In this document: piece after piece, positions 52,591 to 61,696 of the stretch
Layout of the letters: the number at the start of each line of letters is the position of its first letter
Numbering within the stretch: the first letter of the stretch is position 1
DNA from: an uncultured Succinatimonas sp.
Lineage (GTDB): Bacteria > Pseudomonadota > Gammaproteobacteria > Enterobacterales > Succinivibrionaceae
Assembly (NCBI RefSeq): GCF_905203285.1
Contig: NZ_CAJKVK010000002.1
Coordinates: forward strand, 13,067-77,066
Reading direction: 5' to 3'
Length of the DNA stretch: 64,000 nt
Program-made: the position numbers and the translations under genes
The notes under the pieces: model-generated
Databases searched by the model: none
What the model was told of the DNA's origin: nothing
The model's input: only the letters and a program-made list of their open reading frames with translations

Positions 52591-53220
52591 ATGACAGACG
52601 CTAAGCGTAATACAGTCGATTTAGAAAAGCTTTCCGAGGTTTATGACGGAGAAGAATTTACCAAGGAGCTTAATCTTAACAATGAGGAAATGAAATCTCA
52701 TCTTGAGAATTGGTCTTTAATCGGCAGCGCTTTACGTGATGAACTTCCTGAAAAAGTCGATATGTCAATTGCCGATAATGTAATGGCGGCAATTGCTGAT
52801 GATGTTAAGGAAGAGGCAGTACTCGAAGAGCAGCCTAAAGAATCCCCCGATACTTCAAACTTTAAGGTTCCTGCTTTCTTTAAGAAAGTTTCTTTATACT
52901 TTACTCAAATTGCCGTTGCAGCGTCCGTTGCCATGGTTACCATTGTCGGCTGGCAAACATACAGCGCCGGTGAAATGTCAGGCGTAATTGAGCCTGCATC
53001 TACCAATACCATGGGAGCTGTCGGCGGTTTGAATCTTGCAAGCTTCCAAAGTGACGATCATGAAGCTGTCATTCATATGAATCAGGTGCCTCGTGAGAAT
53101 GTATCTGCAGTAGAGCATAGACAGTTAAGCGCTAAGCAGCTTGAAGAGTTGCGTCAAAAAGAAATAGAGCGCGTCAATTCATATGTAAAAGGCTATGTGC
53201 TTAATACCGCTTTAAAATAA
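52591..53220 (+). CDS. rseA: Anti-sigma-E factor RseA
   Basis: Protein of 209 aa. The N-terminal cytoplasmic part (LEKLSEVYDGEEFTKEL...HLENWSLIGSALRDELPEKVDMSIADNVMAAI) is the sigma-E-binding domain. One membrane helix lies at 101-123, and the periplasmic tail (FQSDDHEAVIHMNQVPREN...) is the RseB and DegS target in known homologues. GAGGAG precedes the ATG; 11 nt after rpoE. Confidence 0.9.
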   Translation: MTDAKRNTVDLEKLSEVYDGEEFTKELNLNNEEMKSHLENWSLIGSALRDELPEKVDMSIADNVMAAIADDVKEEAVLEEQPKESPDTSNFKVPAFFKKVSLYFTQIAVAASVAMVTIVGWQTYSAGEMSGVIEPASTNTMGAVGGLNLASFQSDDHEAVIHMNQVPRENVSAVEHRQLSAKQLEELRQKEIERVNSYVKGYVLNTALK

Positions 53221-53235
53221 CGGTTGCTTAAATCT

Positions 53236-54180
53236 ATGATTAAACGTTTTTTAGTAAAAGGAGCTTTAATGCTCCTTACTTTTTTCTGTGCCTCAAATGT
53301 TTTTGCCGAGACGGAAGAGGATAAATGCTTTAATGCTTTTAATGAATTGCGCGGCAGTTATTTAAAAGCTGAAAATCAAATGACGGTAAGCGTGTCAAAC
53401 AGTTCCGGCATGACATTGCACCGTTTGCTGCATATTTATAAGGACAATAAAAGCATTTCCTATTGGGAAAACCTCAATGGTGAAATTCGCGGCTATGCCT
53501 TAAAAGGCGATGTCGGTTTTGATTTTAATCAAGATAAGGAATATGCAGGGCCTCTCACCTGGCATCAGACTTTAATTTGGGACAGGCTTTTTAATCCTGA
53601 CACCAAGTTAAACGGTTTTTCTTGCGTGTTGACCGGAAGAACGCGTGTTGCAGGTCAAAGGGTAAGCTTAATTCGCCTTGCACCTAAAGATTCATACCGC
53701 TACGGCTATTTAATTGCTAAAGATGATGTCAGCGCGATGCCGGTAGAGCTTGCGGTCTTATCGCCAAATTCAGGCATAATTTCAAAAATCACCGTAAATT
53801 CTGTAAGCCCCGTTGACGGCTTAAATCTTGATTTAAGCGTTTTTGATAATTTAAACGGACACAATTCTGCGGATAATAAGGAAGGTACAAACGCTTTTAC
53901 CAAAATTTGGCCTGAGCTTAATATTCCCAAAGAATATAAGCTCGTTGAGACAGGTGAAATTGAAGATAACGGAGTGTTGGTTCCGTATCAGCTTTTCTCA
54001 GACGGGCTTACGACTTTTAGAGTCTATAAAAATGCTAAGACTTCGGTAGTTATTCCTGCTTTAACCAACGGTACGATAAGTATCTTAAGGAAAAATTCAG
54101 GGGATTATGAGTATGCTGTAGTCGGTGAAATTCCGATACTTTTTGCCGAATCGGTTTTGTCAGAATTGCCTCGCTCATGA
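53236..54180 (+). CDS. rseB: Sigma-E regulator RseB (MucB)
   Basis: Protein of 314 aa with a signal peptide (MIKRFLVKGALMLLTFFCASNVFA). The MucB/RseB LolA-like domain (ENQMTVSVSNSSGMTLHRLLHIYKDN...) and the smaller C-terminal domain are present. RseB shields RseA from cleavage and senses LPS or mislocalised lipoproteins. The ATG at 53236 is preferred because the signal peptide then starts normally; a TTG four codons upstream is possible. rseC, which normally follows, is missing. Confidence 0.87.
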   Translation: MIKRFLVKGALMLLTFFCASNVFAETEEDKCFNAFNELRGSYLKAENQMTVSVSNSSGMTLHRLLHIYKDNKSISYWENLNGEIRGYALKGDVGFDFNQDKEYAGPLTWHQTLIWDRLFNPDTKLNGFSCVLTGRTRVAGQRVSLIRLAPKDSYRYGYLIAKDDVSAMPVELAVLSPNSGIISKITVNSVSPVDGLNLDLSVFDNLNGHNSADNKEGTNAFTKIWPELNIPKEYKLVETGEIEDNGVLVPYQLFSDGLTTFRVYKNAKTSVVIPALTNGTISILRKNSGDYEYAVVGEIPILFAESVLSELPRS

Positions 54181-54198
54181 GCTAAAAAGTAAAAATGA

Positions 54199-54249
54199 AA
54201 AAATAAGCGTAAAAAGGCATGGCTTTTTCATAGAAAAACGCTTATTTTT
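54199..54249 (+). terminator. Terminator-like compound hairpin after rseB
   Basis: AAAAATAAGCGT (54199-54210) pairs with ACGCTTATTTTT (54238-54249), and an inner AAAAAG/CTTTTT stem (54211-54216 with 54223-54228) lies inside. T-rich sequence follows. It separates the rpoE operon from lepA. Confidence 0.65.
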
Positions 54250-54371
54250 CTTTATGATTTGATAAAATCTTGCTGCGCTGCGGCAGACGTGCCTAATGCG
54301 CTTAAATAGTAAAATTATTTCTAAAATTTAAAATAAAAAAATTCAGCTGATCGCGATTTATAAGGTTTTTT

Positions 54372-56183
54372 ATGTCAACTGCTTACAATCAGAGCTTCGT
54401 TCGTAACTTTTCCATTATTGCCCATATCGATCATGGCAAATCCACGCTGTCCGATCGCTTTATCCAAGAATGCGGCGGACTTACAGAGCGTGAAATGCAG
54501 TCTCAGGTTCTTGATTCGATGGATATTGAGCGTGAGCGCGGTATTACGATTAAAGCTCAGGCGGTGACTTTAAAATATAAAGCAAAAGATAACAACGTTT
54601 ATGAATTAAACTTCATCGACACCCCGGGGCACGTTGACTTTTCATACGAAGTGTCCCGTTCGCTTTTTGCCTGTGAAGGCGCTTTACTTGTAGTTGACGC
54701 AGGACAGGGTGTTGAAGCGCAGACTCTTGCCAACTGCTATCAGGCTATCGATCTTAATTTAGAGGTAATTCCCGTATTAAATAAGATCGATTTGCCGGCA
54801 GCGGATCCTGACAAAGTAATTGATGAAATTGAAGATATCGTCGGCATTGAAGCACATGATGCCTGCCGTTGCAGCGCTAAAACCGGCGTCGGCGTTATTG
54901 ATGTTCTTGAACGCTTGGTTGCAATGGTTCCTCCGCCTAAAGGCGATCCGAACGCTCCGCTTCAGGCTTTAATCATTGACTCATACTTTGATGATTATTT
55001 AGGAGTCGTGTCTTTGGTGCGCGTTAAAAACGGCACCTTAAAGAAAGGCGATAAAATTAAAGTCATGAGCACGGGACAGAACTGGGACGTGGAGCGTCTT
55101 GGTATTTCAACTCCCAAGCGCGTTGACGTCGATGTCTTAAACTGCGGTGAGGTAGGTTGGGTAGTCTGCGGCATTAAAACCATTCACGGCGCACCGGTTG
55201 GCGATACCATCACTCATGCACGAAATCCAGCTGAATCACCATTGCCCGGATTTAAAAAGGCCAAACCTCAGGTTTATGCCGGAATGTTCCCGGTTGACAC
55301 CGATGACTACAACGCTTTTAGAGATGCGCTTGACAAGCTTTCCTTAAATGATGCTTCCTTGTTTTTTGAGCCTGAAAATTCACAGGCCTTAGGCTTTGGC
55401 TTTAGATGCGGCTTCCTTGGCATGCTGCATATGGAAATCATCCAGGAGCGTCTTGAGCGTGAGTATAATTTAAATCTTATTACCACGGCGCCTACCGTGG
55501 TTTATGAAATTCTCTTAACCTCAGGGGAAACGATTCATATCGATAGTCCGGCAGCATTGCCGCCTATTAGCAATATTTCAGAAATCCGTGAGCCGATTGC
55601 CGAATGCCGCATGCTGATGCCGACAGGCTATGTCGGTCCCGTTATGACCTTATGTCAGGAAAAACGCGGCGTGCAGACCTCAATGGTTTATCACGGCGAT
55701 CAGGTGGCGCTTACTTATGAGCTGCCGATGTCCGAGGTTGTGCTTGATTTCTTTGACAGGTTAAAATCCGTATCCCGCGGTTACGCTTCGCTTGATTACG
55801 GTTTTAAACGCTTTGAACGCGGTGATTTGGTGCGTGTTGATATCCTTATTGCCAATGAACGTGTTGACGCTCTTGCCATTATCGTGCACCGCTCAATTGC
55901 GCAGTCCCGCGGCCGCGCCTTAGTTGAAAAGATGAAAGAGCTTATTCCCCGTCAGATGTTTGATATCGCCATTCAGGCGGCAATCGGCGGTCAAATCATT
56001 GCCCGCTGTACGGTTAAAGCTTTAAGAAAAGACGTGTTGGCAAAATGTTATGGCGGTGACATCACTCGTAAGCGCAAGCTTCTTGAAAAGCAGAAGGCAG
56101 GTAAAAAGCGCATGAAGCAGTTAGGTCGCGTAGAAGTGCCACAGGAAGCTTTCCTTGCCATCCTTAAAGTCGGAAAGGAGTAA
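54372..56183 (+). CDS. lepA: Elongation factor 4 (LepA) GTPase
   Basis: Protein of 603 aa. The G domain shows [14 protein letters not shown] (G1), RGITIKAQ (G2), DTPGHVDF (G3) and NKIDLPAAD (G4). The LepA-specific C-terminal domain ends [30 protein letters not shown]. LepA acts on ribosomes in translation initiation or back-translocation. It begins the lepA-lepB-rnc cluster, and the 190 nt before it contain the rpoE-operon terminator. Confidence 0.96.
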   Translation: MSTAYNQSFVRNFSIIAHIDHGKSTLSDRFIQECGGLTEREMQSQVLDSMDIERERGITIKAQAVTLKYKAKDNNVYELNFIDTPGHVDFSYEVSRSLFACEGALLVVDAGQGVEAQTLANCYQAIDLNLEVIPVLNKIDLPAADPDKVIDEIEDIVGIEAHDACRCSAKTGVGVIDVLERLVAMVPPPKGDPNAPLQALIIDSYFDDYLGVVSLVRVKNGTLKKGDKIKVMSTGQNWDVERLGISTPKRVDVDVLNCGEVGWVVCGIKTIHGAPVGDTITHARNPAESPLPGFKKAKPQVYAGMFPVDTDDYNAFRDALDKLSLNDASLFFEPENSQALGFGFRCGFLGMLHMEIIQERLEREYNLNLITTAPTVVYEILLTSGETIHIDSPAALPPISNISEIREPIAECRMLMPTGYVGPVMTLCQEKRGVQTSMVYHGDQVALTYELPMSEVVLDFFDRLKSVSRGYASLDYGFKRFERGDLVRVDILIANERVDALAIIVHRSIAQSRGRALVEKMKELIPRQMFDIAIQAAIGGQIIARCTVKALRKDVLAKCYGGDITRKRKLLEKQKAGKKRMKQLGRVEVPQEAFLAILKVGKE

Positions 56184-56186
56184 AAC

Positions 56187-57101
56187 TTGAATACCTTTGC
56201 ATTGATTTTATTAATTGCTACCATAGTTACGGGAGTGGCTTTTTTCTATGACCTTTTTAAGCTGCGGCCAAAGCGCAAGTTAAATAAAGAAGCTTTTTTA
56301 AAGGCAAAGCCTGATGCTGACAAAAAAGAGCTTAAAAAGCTGATGGAGCCTACCGGTCTTTTAGGTCAGATAGCTTCTTTATTTCCCATCATTTTATTCG
56401 TGTTTTTATTCCGCTCCTTTTTCATTGAGCCTTTTCGCATTCCGTCAGGTTCGATGATGCCGACTCTTTTGTCAGGAGATTTTATCGCCGTGACTAAATG
56501 GAGTTACGGTATACGCGATCCTTTAACCAATAAAACTTTAATTGAGACGGGAAAGCCTGAGCGCGGCGATGTAGTGGTGTTTAAATACCCTGAGGACACT
56601 AACGTTGACTACATAAAGCGCGTGGTGGGAGTACCAGGTGATGAAGTAATTTACCGCAACAAGAAAATTTATCTAAGAAAAGCCTGTACTGCCGATAGCT
56701 GTGACAGTCCTGTAGGACTTGAAGTTGAAGAAATCGGAACATACAGCGAAGAGAGTTTTGGCTTTGCGGAAAATTATGTCTTATTTAAAGAAAAATTAGG
56801 CAAGGTAAATCATGAGGCGATGATAAATCCCCGTGCACCTGAATTTTTACAGTACTACTATAGGCAGCCGGGCTCCACCTTAGGTTCTTGGATTGTGCCT
56901 GAAGGTCATTATTTTGTGATGGGCGATAACCGCGACAATAGCCGTGACAGTCGCTTCTGGGGATTTGTGCCTGAAGAATATCTAATCGGTAAAACCATAG
57001 GCATTTGGCTTTCTTTTGAATTTAATAACGGGCCTGATGATATATTGCCAAGCTTTATTCCAAGCTCAATTCGTTTCTCCCGAATCGGCGGAATTGATTA
57101 A
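56187..57101 (+). CDS. lepB: Signal peptidase I
   Basis: Protein of 304 aa with two N-terminal membrane helices. The catalytic Ser89 is in IPSGSMMPT and Lys144 in DYIKRVVGVPGD; GDNRDNSRDSRFWGFVP is box E. It removes Sec signal peptides on the periplasmic face. It starts with TTG, 3 nt after lepA; AAGGAG 6 nt before the TTG and the enteric-like N-terminus MNTFALILLIATIVTG support it. Confidence 0.95.
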   Translation: MNTFALILLIATIVTGVAFFYDLFKLRPKRKLNKEAFLKAKPDADKKELKKLMEPTGLLGQIASLFPIILFVFLFRSFFIEPFRIPSGSMMPTLLSGDFIAVTKWSYGIRDPLTNKTLIETGKPERGDVVVFKYPEDTNVDYIKRVVGVPGDEVIYRNKKIYLRKACTADSCDSPVGLEVEEIGTYSEESFGFAENYVLFKEKLGKVNHEAMINPRAPEFLQYYYRQPGSTLGSWIVPEGHYFVMGDNRDNSRDSRFWGFVPEEYLIGKTIGIWLSFEFNNGPDDILPSFIPSSIRFSRIGGID

Positions 57102-57111
57102 GGAGTAAAAG

Positions 57112-57813
57112 ATGGCAGTAACTAAAAATATCTTTGCCTTACATCAATTGGAAATTACCATAGGCTATTCTTTTCAGAATCTGTCATTGCTTGAACAGGC
57201 GTTAACGCACAGAAGCTTTGGTCCCGTGCACAATGAAAGACTTGAGTTTTTAGGTGACTCAATCTTAGGTATGATAATAGCCAAAAAGCTTTATGAGATG
57301 TTTCCGCATAACCCTGAAGGCGATTTAACCAGAATGCGTTCATCTTTGGTACGTGAAACAACTCTTGCTGAGCTTGCCCGTGAGTTTGGTCTTGGCAATT
57401 GCTTGAGATTAGGCCCAGGTGAACTTAAAACCGGAGGCGCGCGTCGCGATTCGCTTCTTGCCGATGCTGTTGAATCGGTGATTGCCGCTATGTATTTAGA
57501 CAGCGGTGAAGAGTTTGATACGGTAAGACAAATCGTTTTAAGCTGGTTCCATAGCCGTTTAAAGACTATAAATCCTAAAATTAATCAAAAAGATCCGAAA
57601 TCGTCATTGCAAGAGTTACTTCAGTCACAGCATAAACCGTTGCCGCAGTATAAAGTAGTAAATATCTCGGGAACGGATAACGATCAGGTATTTACCGTTG
57701 AGGTATGCGTTGAAGGGGTTAGTGAGATGTTCTCAGGTAAAGGATCGTCAAAACGCCGTGCCGAACAAGTTGCGGCACAGCATTTGTTAGACTTTTTGAC
57801 TGCTAAAAAGTGA
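57112..57813 (+). CDS. rnc: Ribonuclease III
   Basis: Protein of 233 aa. The signature NERLEFLGDSILGMIIA carries the catalytic Glu/Asp, and LLADAVESVIAAMYLD has the second acidic pair. A dsRNA-binding domain (DPKSSLQELLQSQHKPLPQYKVV...) ends the protein. It processes rRNA and double-stranded RNA. AAGGAG ribosome site, 10 nt after lepB. The last 27 bases overlap the convergent glycosyltransferase gene. Confidence 0.95.
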   Translation: MAVTKNIFALHQLEITIGYSFQNLSLLEQALTHRSFGPVHNERLEFLGDSILGMIIAKKLYEMFPHNPEGDLTRMRSSLVRETTLAELAREFGLGNCLRLGPGELKTGGARRDSLLADAVESVIAAMYLDSGEEFDTVRQIVLSWFHSRLKTINPKINQKDPKSSLQELLQSQHKPLPQYKVVNISGTDNDQVFTVEVCVEGVSEMFSGKGSSKRRAEQVAAQHLLDFLTAKK

Positions 57814-58584
57814 TTTTAAGACCCGTTTTAAATTTTTTAGGGTTAGGTTTTTTCTCAGCCACGATTTTTGATTTTCAGGAAGAGTGGTGAATCTTTGAAG
57901 CTGTGACGGCTCTCCTGTCGGGATGAATGTAATGGGAAGAGTTTTCCATGCGTTAAGCTTATTGTAGGCAATAAGTCCTGACAGAATATCAGCAGGCATT
58001 CTTACCGGATATCCTTTAGCTAAAAGCTTTTTAGCTCCTTCTTTGGTAATGATGTATGCAGATGTTCTGTAAACATTTTTGCGGCGATTAAAAAGCCAAT
58101 CCCAGTTGGGAATTCCGATCCTCTTTACTTGAATGTTGCCAAAAGAAATTGTCTCTTTGCTAAAGGAATTGAGTTTATCTTCATAATCTAAAAAGAGGAT
58201 CTCAAATCCAGTTTTTTCTTGAACATCTTTTATTTGTTCTAAAAACGCAGCGACATCTGCATTAAGCGGAACTACATCATCTTCAATAATTAAAGCAACA
58301 GCGATATTTTCATCGACGATTTTTTGATAAAGATGTAAATGAGATAGAGCGCAGCCGTACTCACCGTTAGAATAAACACGGTTATATGAACAGCAGGAAA
58401 TACTGTTATGCCAAAATCTTTGATGCTTGGTGCGATCGATATTAAATTTACTTAAATCTTCTTTGTTGCCGTTAACGGCCGGAAACCAAATAGCATCATT
58501 AATGCCGTATTTTTGTAAACCGGCAAAAACCTTATCACGACGATTTTGATGGTGTTCAAGACTTACAAGAAAAATAGGCAGCAT
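57787..58584 (-). CDS. Family 25 glycosyltransferase (LPS type)
   Basis: Protein of 265 aa. The GT25 motifs are the start LPIFLVSLEHHQNRRDKVFAGLQKYGI, GEYGCALSHLHLYQKIVDENIAVALIIEDDVVPL with the sugar-nucleotide-binding EDD, and a middle RTSAYIITKEGAKKLLAKGYP. Members add galactose or related sugars to LPS or lipooligosaccharide in the cytoplasm. The gene lies backwards between rnc and era, which are usually adjacent and overlapping, and is more AT-rich than its neighbours, signs of insertion. The acceptor is unknown. Confidence 0.85.
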   Translation of the reverse strand: MLPIFLVSLEHHQNRRDKVFAGLQKYGINDAIWFPAVNGNKEDLSKFNIDRTKHQRFWHNSISCCSYNRVYSNGEYGCALSHLHLYQKIVDENIAVALIIEDDVVPLNADVAAFLEQIKDVQEKTGFEILFLDYEDKLNSFSKETISFGNIQVKRIGIPNWDWLFNRRKNVYRTSAYIITKEGAKKLLAKGYPVRMPADILSGLIAYNKLNAWKTLPITFIPTGEPSQLQRFTTLPENQKSWLRKNLTLKNLKRVLKSLFSSQKV

Positions 58585-58635
58585 TGTTTTCTCTTCGACT
58601 AACTAATATGATAGGTATAAAACACTATATGCTAT

Positions 58636-58641
58636 TATAAT
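58636..58641 (+). promoter_or_regulatory. Candidate -10 of era (TATAAT)
   Basis: A perfect TATAAT lies 48 nt before the era ATG, with no good -35 at 17 nt. The separation of era from rnc by the reverse glycosyltransferase means era needs its own promoter. Confidence 0.35.
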
Positions 58642-58689
58642 TCACATTATTTTTAATTTGAAAATTTAAGTATTCAAAAGGTTATCTTC

Positions 58690-59595
58690 ATGGTGAATAG
58701 CTCAAAATTCGGTTTTGTAGCTCTTATCGGTCGACCCAATGTCGGAAAGTCGACCTTGATGAATCATCTTATAGGACAGAAGGTAAGTATTACCTCGCGT
58801 CGTCCGCAGACCACCCGTAATCGTGTTTTGGGTATTGATACACAAGGTGAGTATCAGGCGGTATTTGTTGACACCCCAGGACTACATAAAGAAGAAAAAA
58901 GAGCTATTAATCGTTTAATGAATCGAGCAGCCGAAAGTGCGCTTGGTGATGTTGAGCTTATCTTGTTGGTAGTTGATGCCACGTTATGGACGGATGATGA
59001 TGAAATGGTATTTTCAAAAATTGAAAATACCAATGTTCCAGTGGTTTTAGTTATCAACAAAATTGATAAAGTACATGATAAAACAACACTGCTGCCTTTA
59101 ATTGAACGCTTAAGTAAGAGAGTAAACTTTAAAGCAATTGTTCCTGTTTCAGCTTTACGTTCAACTAATTTAGACGATCTTAAAAAACTTGTGTTTGAGT
59201 CCTTGCCTGAAGGCCCACATTGCTTTTCTGAGGACAGCATTACCGACAGGTCGTCCCGCTTTATGGCAGCTGAGCTTATCCGTGAGAAACTGATGCGTCA
59301 GATGGGAGATGAGCTTCCGTATAGTGCGACAGTTGAGATTGAAGAATTTAAAGAAGAAGATAATCTTATTAAAATCAGTGCTGTGATTTTAGTTGAGCGT
59401 GCAGGACAAAAGAAAATGGTTATCGGAGCTGGTGGCTCACGTATCAAGAGAATAGGTACTGATGCCCGCATTGATATGGAAAAGCTTTTTGACTGTAAGG
59501 TGTTTTTAAATCTCTTTGTTAAAGTCAAAGCCGGATGGGCTGATGACGAGCGTGCTTTAAAGAGTCTTGGTTACGCTGATTTTGAGGATAAATAG
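58690..59595 (+). CDS. era: GTPase Era
   Basis: Protein of 301 aa. G motifs: [32 protein letters not shown] and SALRSTN. A C-terminal KH domain ([19 protein letters not shown]...[13 protein letters not shown]) follows. Era matures 16S rRNA at the 30S subunit. It heads era-recO-rlmD-relA, where recO starts 5 nt after its stop. Confidence 0.96.
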   Translation: MVNSSKFGFVALIGRPNVGKSTLMNHLIGQKVSITSRRPQTTRNRVLGIDTQGEYQAVFVDTPGLHKEEKRAINRLMNRAAESALGDVELILLVVDATLWTDDDEMVFSKIENTNVPVVLVINKIDKVHDKTTLLPLIERLSKRVNFKAIVPVSALRSTNLDDLKKLVFESLPEGPHCFSEDSITDRSSRFMAAELIREKLMRQMGDELPYSATVEIEEFKEEDNLIKISAVILVERAGQKKMVIGAGGSRIKRIGTDARIDMEKLFDCKVFLNLFVKVKAGWADDERALKSLGYADFEDK

Positions 59596-59600
59596 GTCTG

Positions 59601-60341
59601 ATGTTGACCTTATTGCCACCAAGCCCTGCCTTTGTGATTCACTCGCGAGAATATCAAGAGCATAGTTTACTTGTCGAGTTTTTTACTTTAAATCATGGCA
59701 GGGTTTCGGCAATTGCAAAAAGAGTAAAAACGGGACGTTCTCCTTTTAAATATTTACTGCAGCCGTTTTTCCCTCTTAACGTGTCATTTAAGCAGGGAAA
59801 ATCTGATTTATGGCAAGTTTATGATGTTGAACCAAGCGGCGAGCTTATTTCTTTTTCCGTTCCTGAAGTTTTCTGCGCATCATATTTAAATGAGCTTTTA
59901 TATTATTTATATAAAAGTAAGGATTCCGATCCTAAATTATTTGCCTCCTACCTTGAAACTTTAAAAGGTATATATGAAAAAGAGGCATTAGATAAGGCAT
60001 TACGTGAGTTTGAATTTGCGCTTTTAGATTCTTTGGGTTACGGAATATGTTTTGAAGATAAAGAAGGCAATGCTTTGCAGTCTGGCTTGTTTTACCATTT
60101 TTTGCCTGATATCGGTTTTATTAAAATTTCCGATTATGAATCAGTCTCTGAATCTGTGGATTTTTCTGAAGTTTTTCCGGGCGAAAAGCTTATCATGCTT
60201 TTAAATAAGCAATATCTAAGCATTGATGTTTTAAAATGTGCGCAAAAAATTACGAATAAAGCTTTATCAATGCTATTAAATAATAAAGAAATAAAAAGTC
60301 GTGCTTATTATCGGGCGTTTTTACAGTCAAAGGATAAATAA
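59601..60341 (+). CDS. recO: DNA repair protein RecO
   Basis: Protein of 246 aa. The OB-fold start (PAFVIHSREYQEHSLLVEFFTLNHGRVSAIAKRVKTGRSPF) is typical, followed by the helical domain (ELLYYLYKSKDSDPKLFASYLETL). With RecR it loads RecA at gaps. No zinc-finger cysteines are seen, as in other enteric RecO. The gene is AT-rich compared with era. The rlmD start follows immediately. Confidence 0.9.
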   Translation: MLTLLPPSPAFVIHSREYQEHSLLVEFFTLNHGRVSAIAKRVKTGRSPFKYLLQPFFPLNVSFKQGKSDLWQVYDVEPSGELISFSVPEVFCASYLNELLYYLYKSKDSDPKLFASYLETLKGIYEKEALDKALREFEFALLDSLGYGICFEDKEGNALQSGLFYHFLPDIGFIKISDYESVSESVDFSEVFPGEKLIMLLNKQYLSIDVLKCAQKITNKALSMLLNNKEIKSRAYYRAFLQSKDK

Positions 60342-61685
60342 ATGGTTACTTTTTATAAACCTAAAGCAAAAACAGTTACGCAAAAAGCTTTTGAAGTTGA
60401 ATGCATAGATTTAGATTTGCAAGGGCGCGGTGTTGCTAAAAATGATAATAAAACATGGTTTATTTCTAATTTAATCCCAGGTGAGAAAGCCCGTGTGTCA
60501 CCTGTCATAGTCAAAGATAAAATTGGTGAAGCAAAAGTAACTAAGTACATTTATAAATCAGATAAAAGAGTACAACCTCAATGTCCTCTTGAAGAAAGCT
60601 GCGGCGGTTGCCCTTTAGCCTATGTAAAAGAAGATGAGCTCTTGTCCTATAAAGTAAAAGGGCTTTATCAGCTTTTAAAAAAATCAGGAGTTTTGCTTAA
60701 TGAAACTCCGTCTTTTGTTGTAACAAGCAATGCGTTAAATTATCGCCGCGCTTGTCGGTTAGCGATTCGTATCGATCATGGCAAAGTTACGGTCGGTTTT
60801 AGAGAAGGAAAATCGCAAAAATTAGTTTCACTTACAACCTGTAAGGTTTTAAGTGAAAGAATAAATGAAGCAATAGCTAAAGTTGTTGAGCTTTTAAACA
60901 AGCTTCAGGGTAAGCGTAATTTAGGTCATCTAGAATTTATAGATTCAGATGGAGCATTGGGTATCTTTTTAAGGGTAACTGAAAATCTTCCTGATATTGA
61001 TTTAGACCTTATTAGCTCTTTTGGTAAAGATAATTCTTATGTAATAAGCGTCGGTGTTCCTTATCAACATGAAATTGATTCAAGTGAACAAGTTCGTGAG
61101 GTTTTACTTACGGATAACGCTGATAAGCTTTTTATAAACGCTTCTGATTGTAAAATCATTTGTAAACCTACAGCTTTTGTGCAGGTTAATAAAGAAGTCA
61201 ATAAAGATCTTATAAATCTGGTTTTAGATGCGGTAAAACCGCAGCCCAACATGAAAGTTTTAGATCTTTTCTGTGGTCTTGGCAATTTTACTTTGCCTTT
61301 GGCAAAAGAAGGAGCCGAAGTCCTTGGCATTGATATCGTGTCATCAATGATTAAAGATGCGCAAAAGAATGCAGAGTTAAACAATCTTAAAAACGCTAAA
61401 TTTGCAGTTGCCGATCTTGAGGATGAGTTTGAAAAACAGCAATGGGCAAAAATCAAATATGATGCCGTGGTTTTAGATCCGGGGCGTATGGGAGCAAAAC
61501 GTGCCACTTTGTTTGTTTCAAAGCTTAAAATTCCACAGATTGTAATGATTTCGTGCAATCCTTTAGCTGCGTCACGCGATATTCGTGAATTAATTAAATC
61601 AGGGTATAAAATAACTGCATGGGGAGCTCTTGACATGTTCCCGCGTACGTCCCATATTGAGCTAATGACTGTTTTTTCTTTGTGA
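60342..61685 (+). CDS. rlmD: 23S rRNA m5U1939 methyltransferase RlmD
   Basis: Protein of 447 aa. It has an N-terminal TRAM domain (about 12-65) and a [4Fe-4S] cluster site at C81, C87, C90 and about C167 (QCPLEESCGGC; TTCKVL). The SAM-binding domain has LDLFCGLGNFTLPLA and VLDPGR. The catalytic C405 is in MISCNPLAASRDI. Directly adjacent to recO (0 nt gap) and followed by relA, as in enterics. Confidence 0.93.
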   Translation: MVTFYKPKAKTVTQKAFEVECIDLDLQGRGVAKNDNKTWFISNLIPGEKARVSPVIVKDKIGEAKVTKYIYKSDKRVQPQCPLEESCGGCPLAYVKEDELLSYKVKGLYQLLKKSGVLLNETPSFVVTSNALNYRRACRLAIRIDHGKVTVGFREGKSQKLVSLTTCKVLSERINEAIAKVVELLNKLQGKRNLGHLEFIDSDGALGIFLRVTENLPDIDLDLISSFGKDNSYVISVGVPYQHEIDSSEQVREVLLTDNADKLFINASDCKIICKPTAFVQVNKEVNKDLINLVLDAVKPQPNMKVLDLFCGLGNFTLPLAKEGAEVLGIDIVSSMIKDAQKNAELNNLKNAKFAVADLEDEFEKQQWAKIKYDAVVLDPGRMGAKRATLFVSKLKIPQIVMISCNPLAASRDIRELIKSGYKITAWGALDMFPRTSHIELMTVFSL

Positions 61686-61696
61686 GGAAAATCTAA

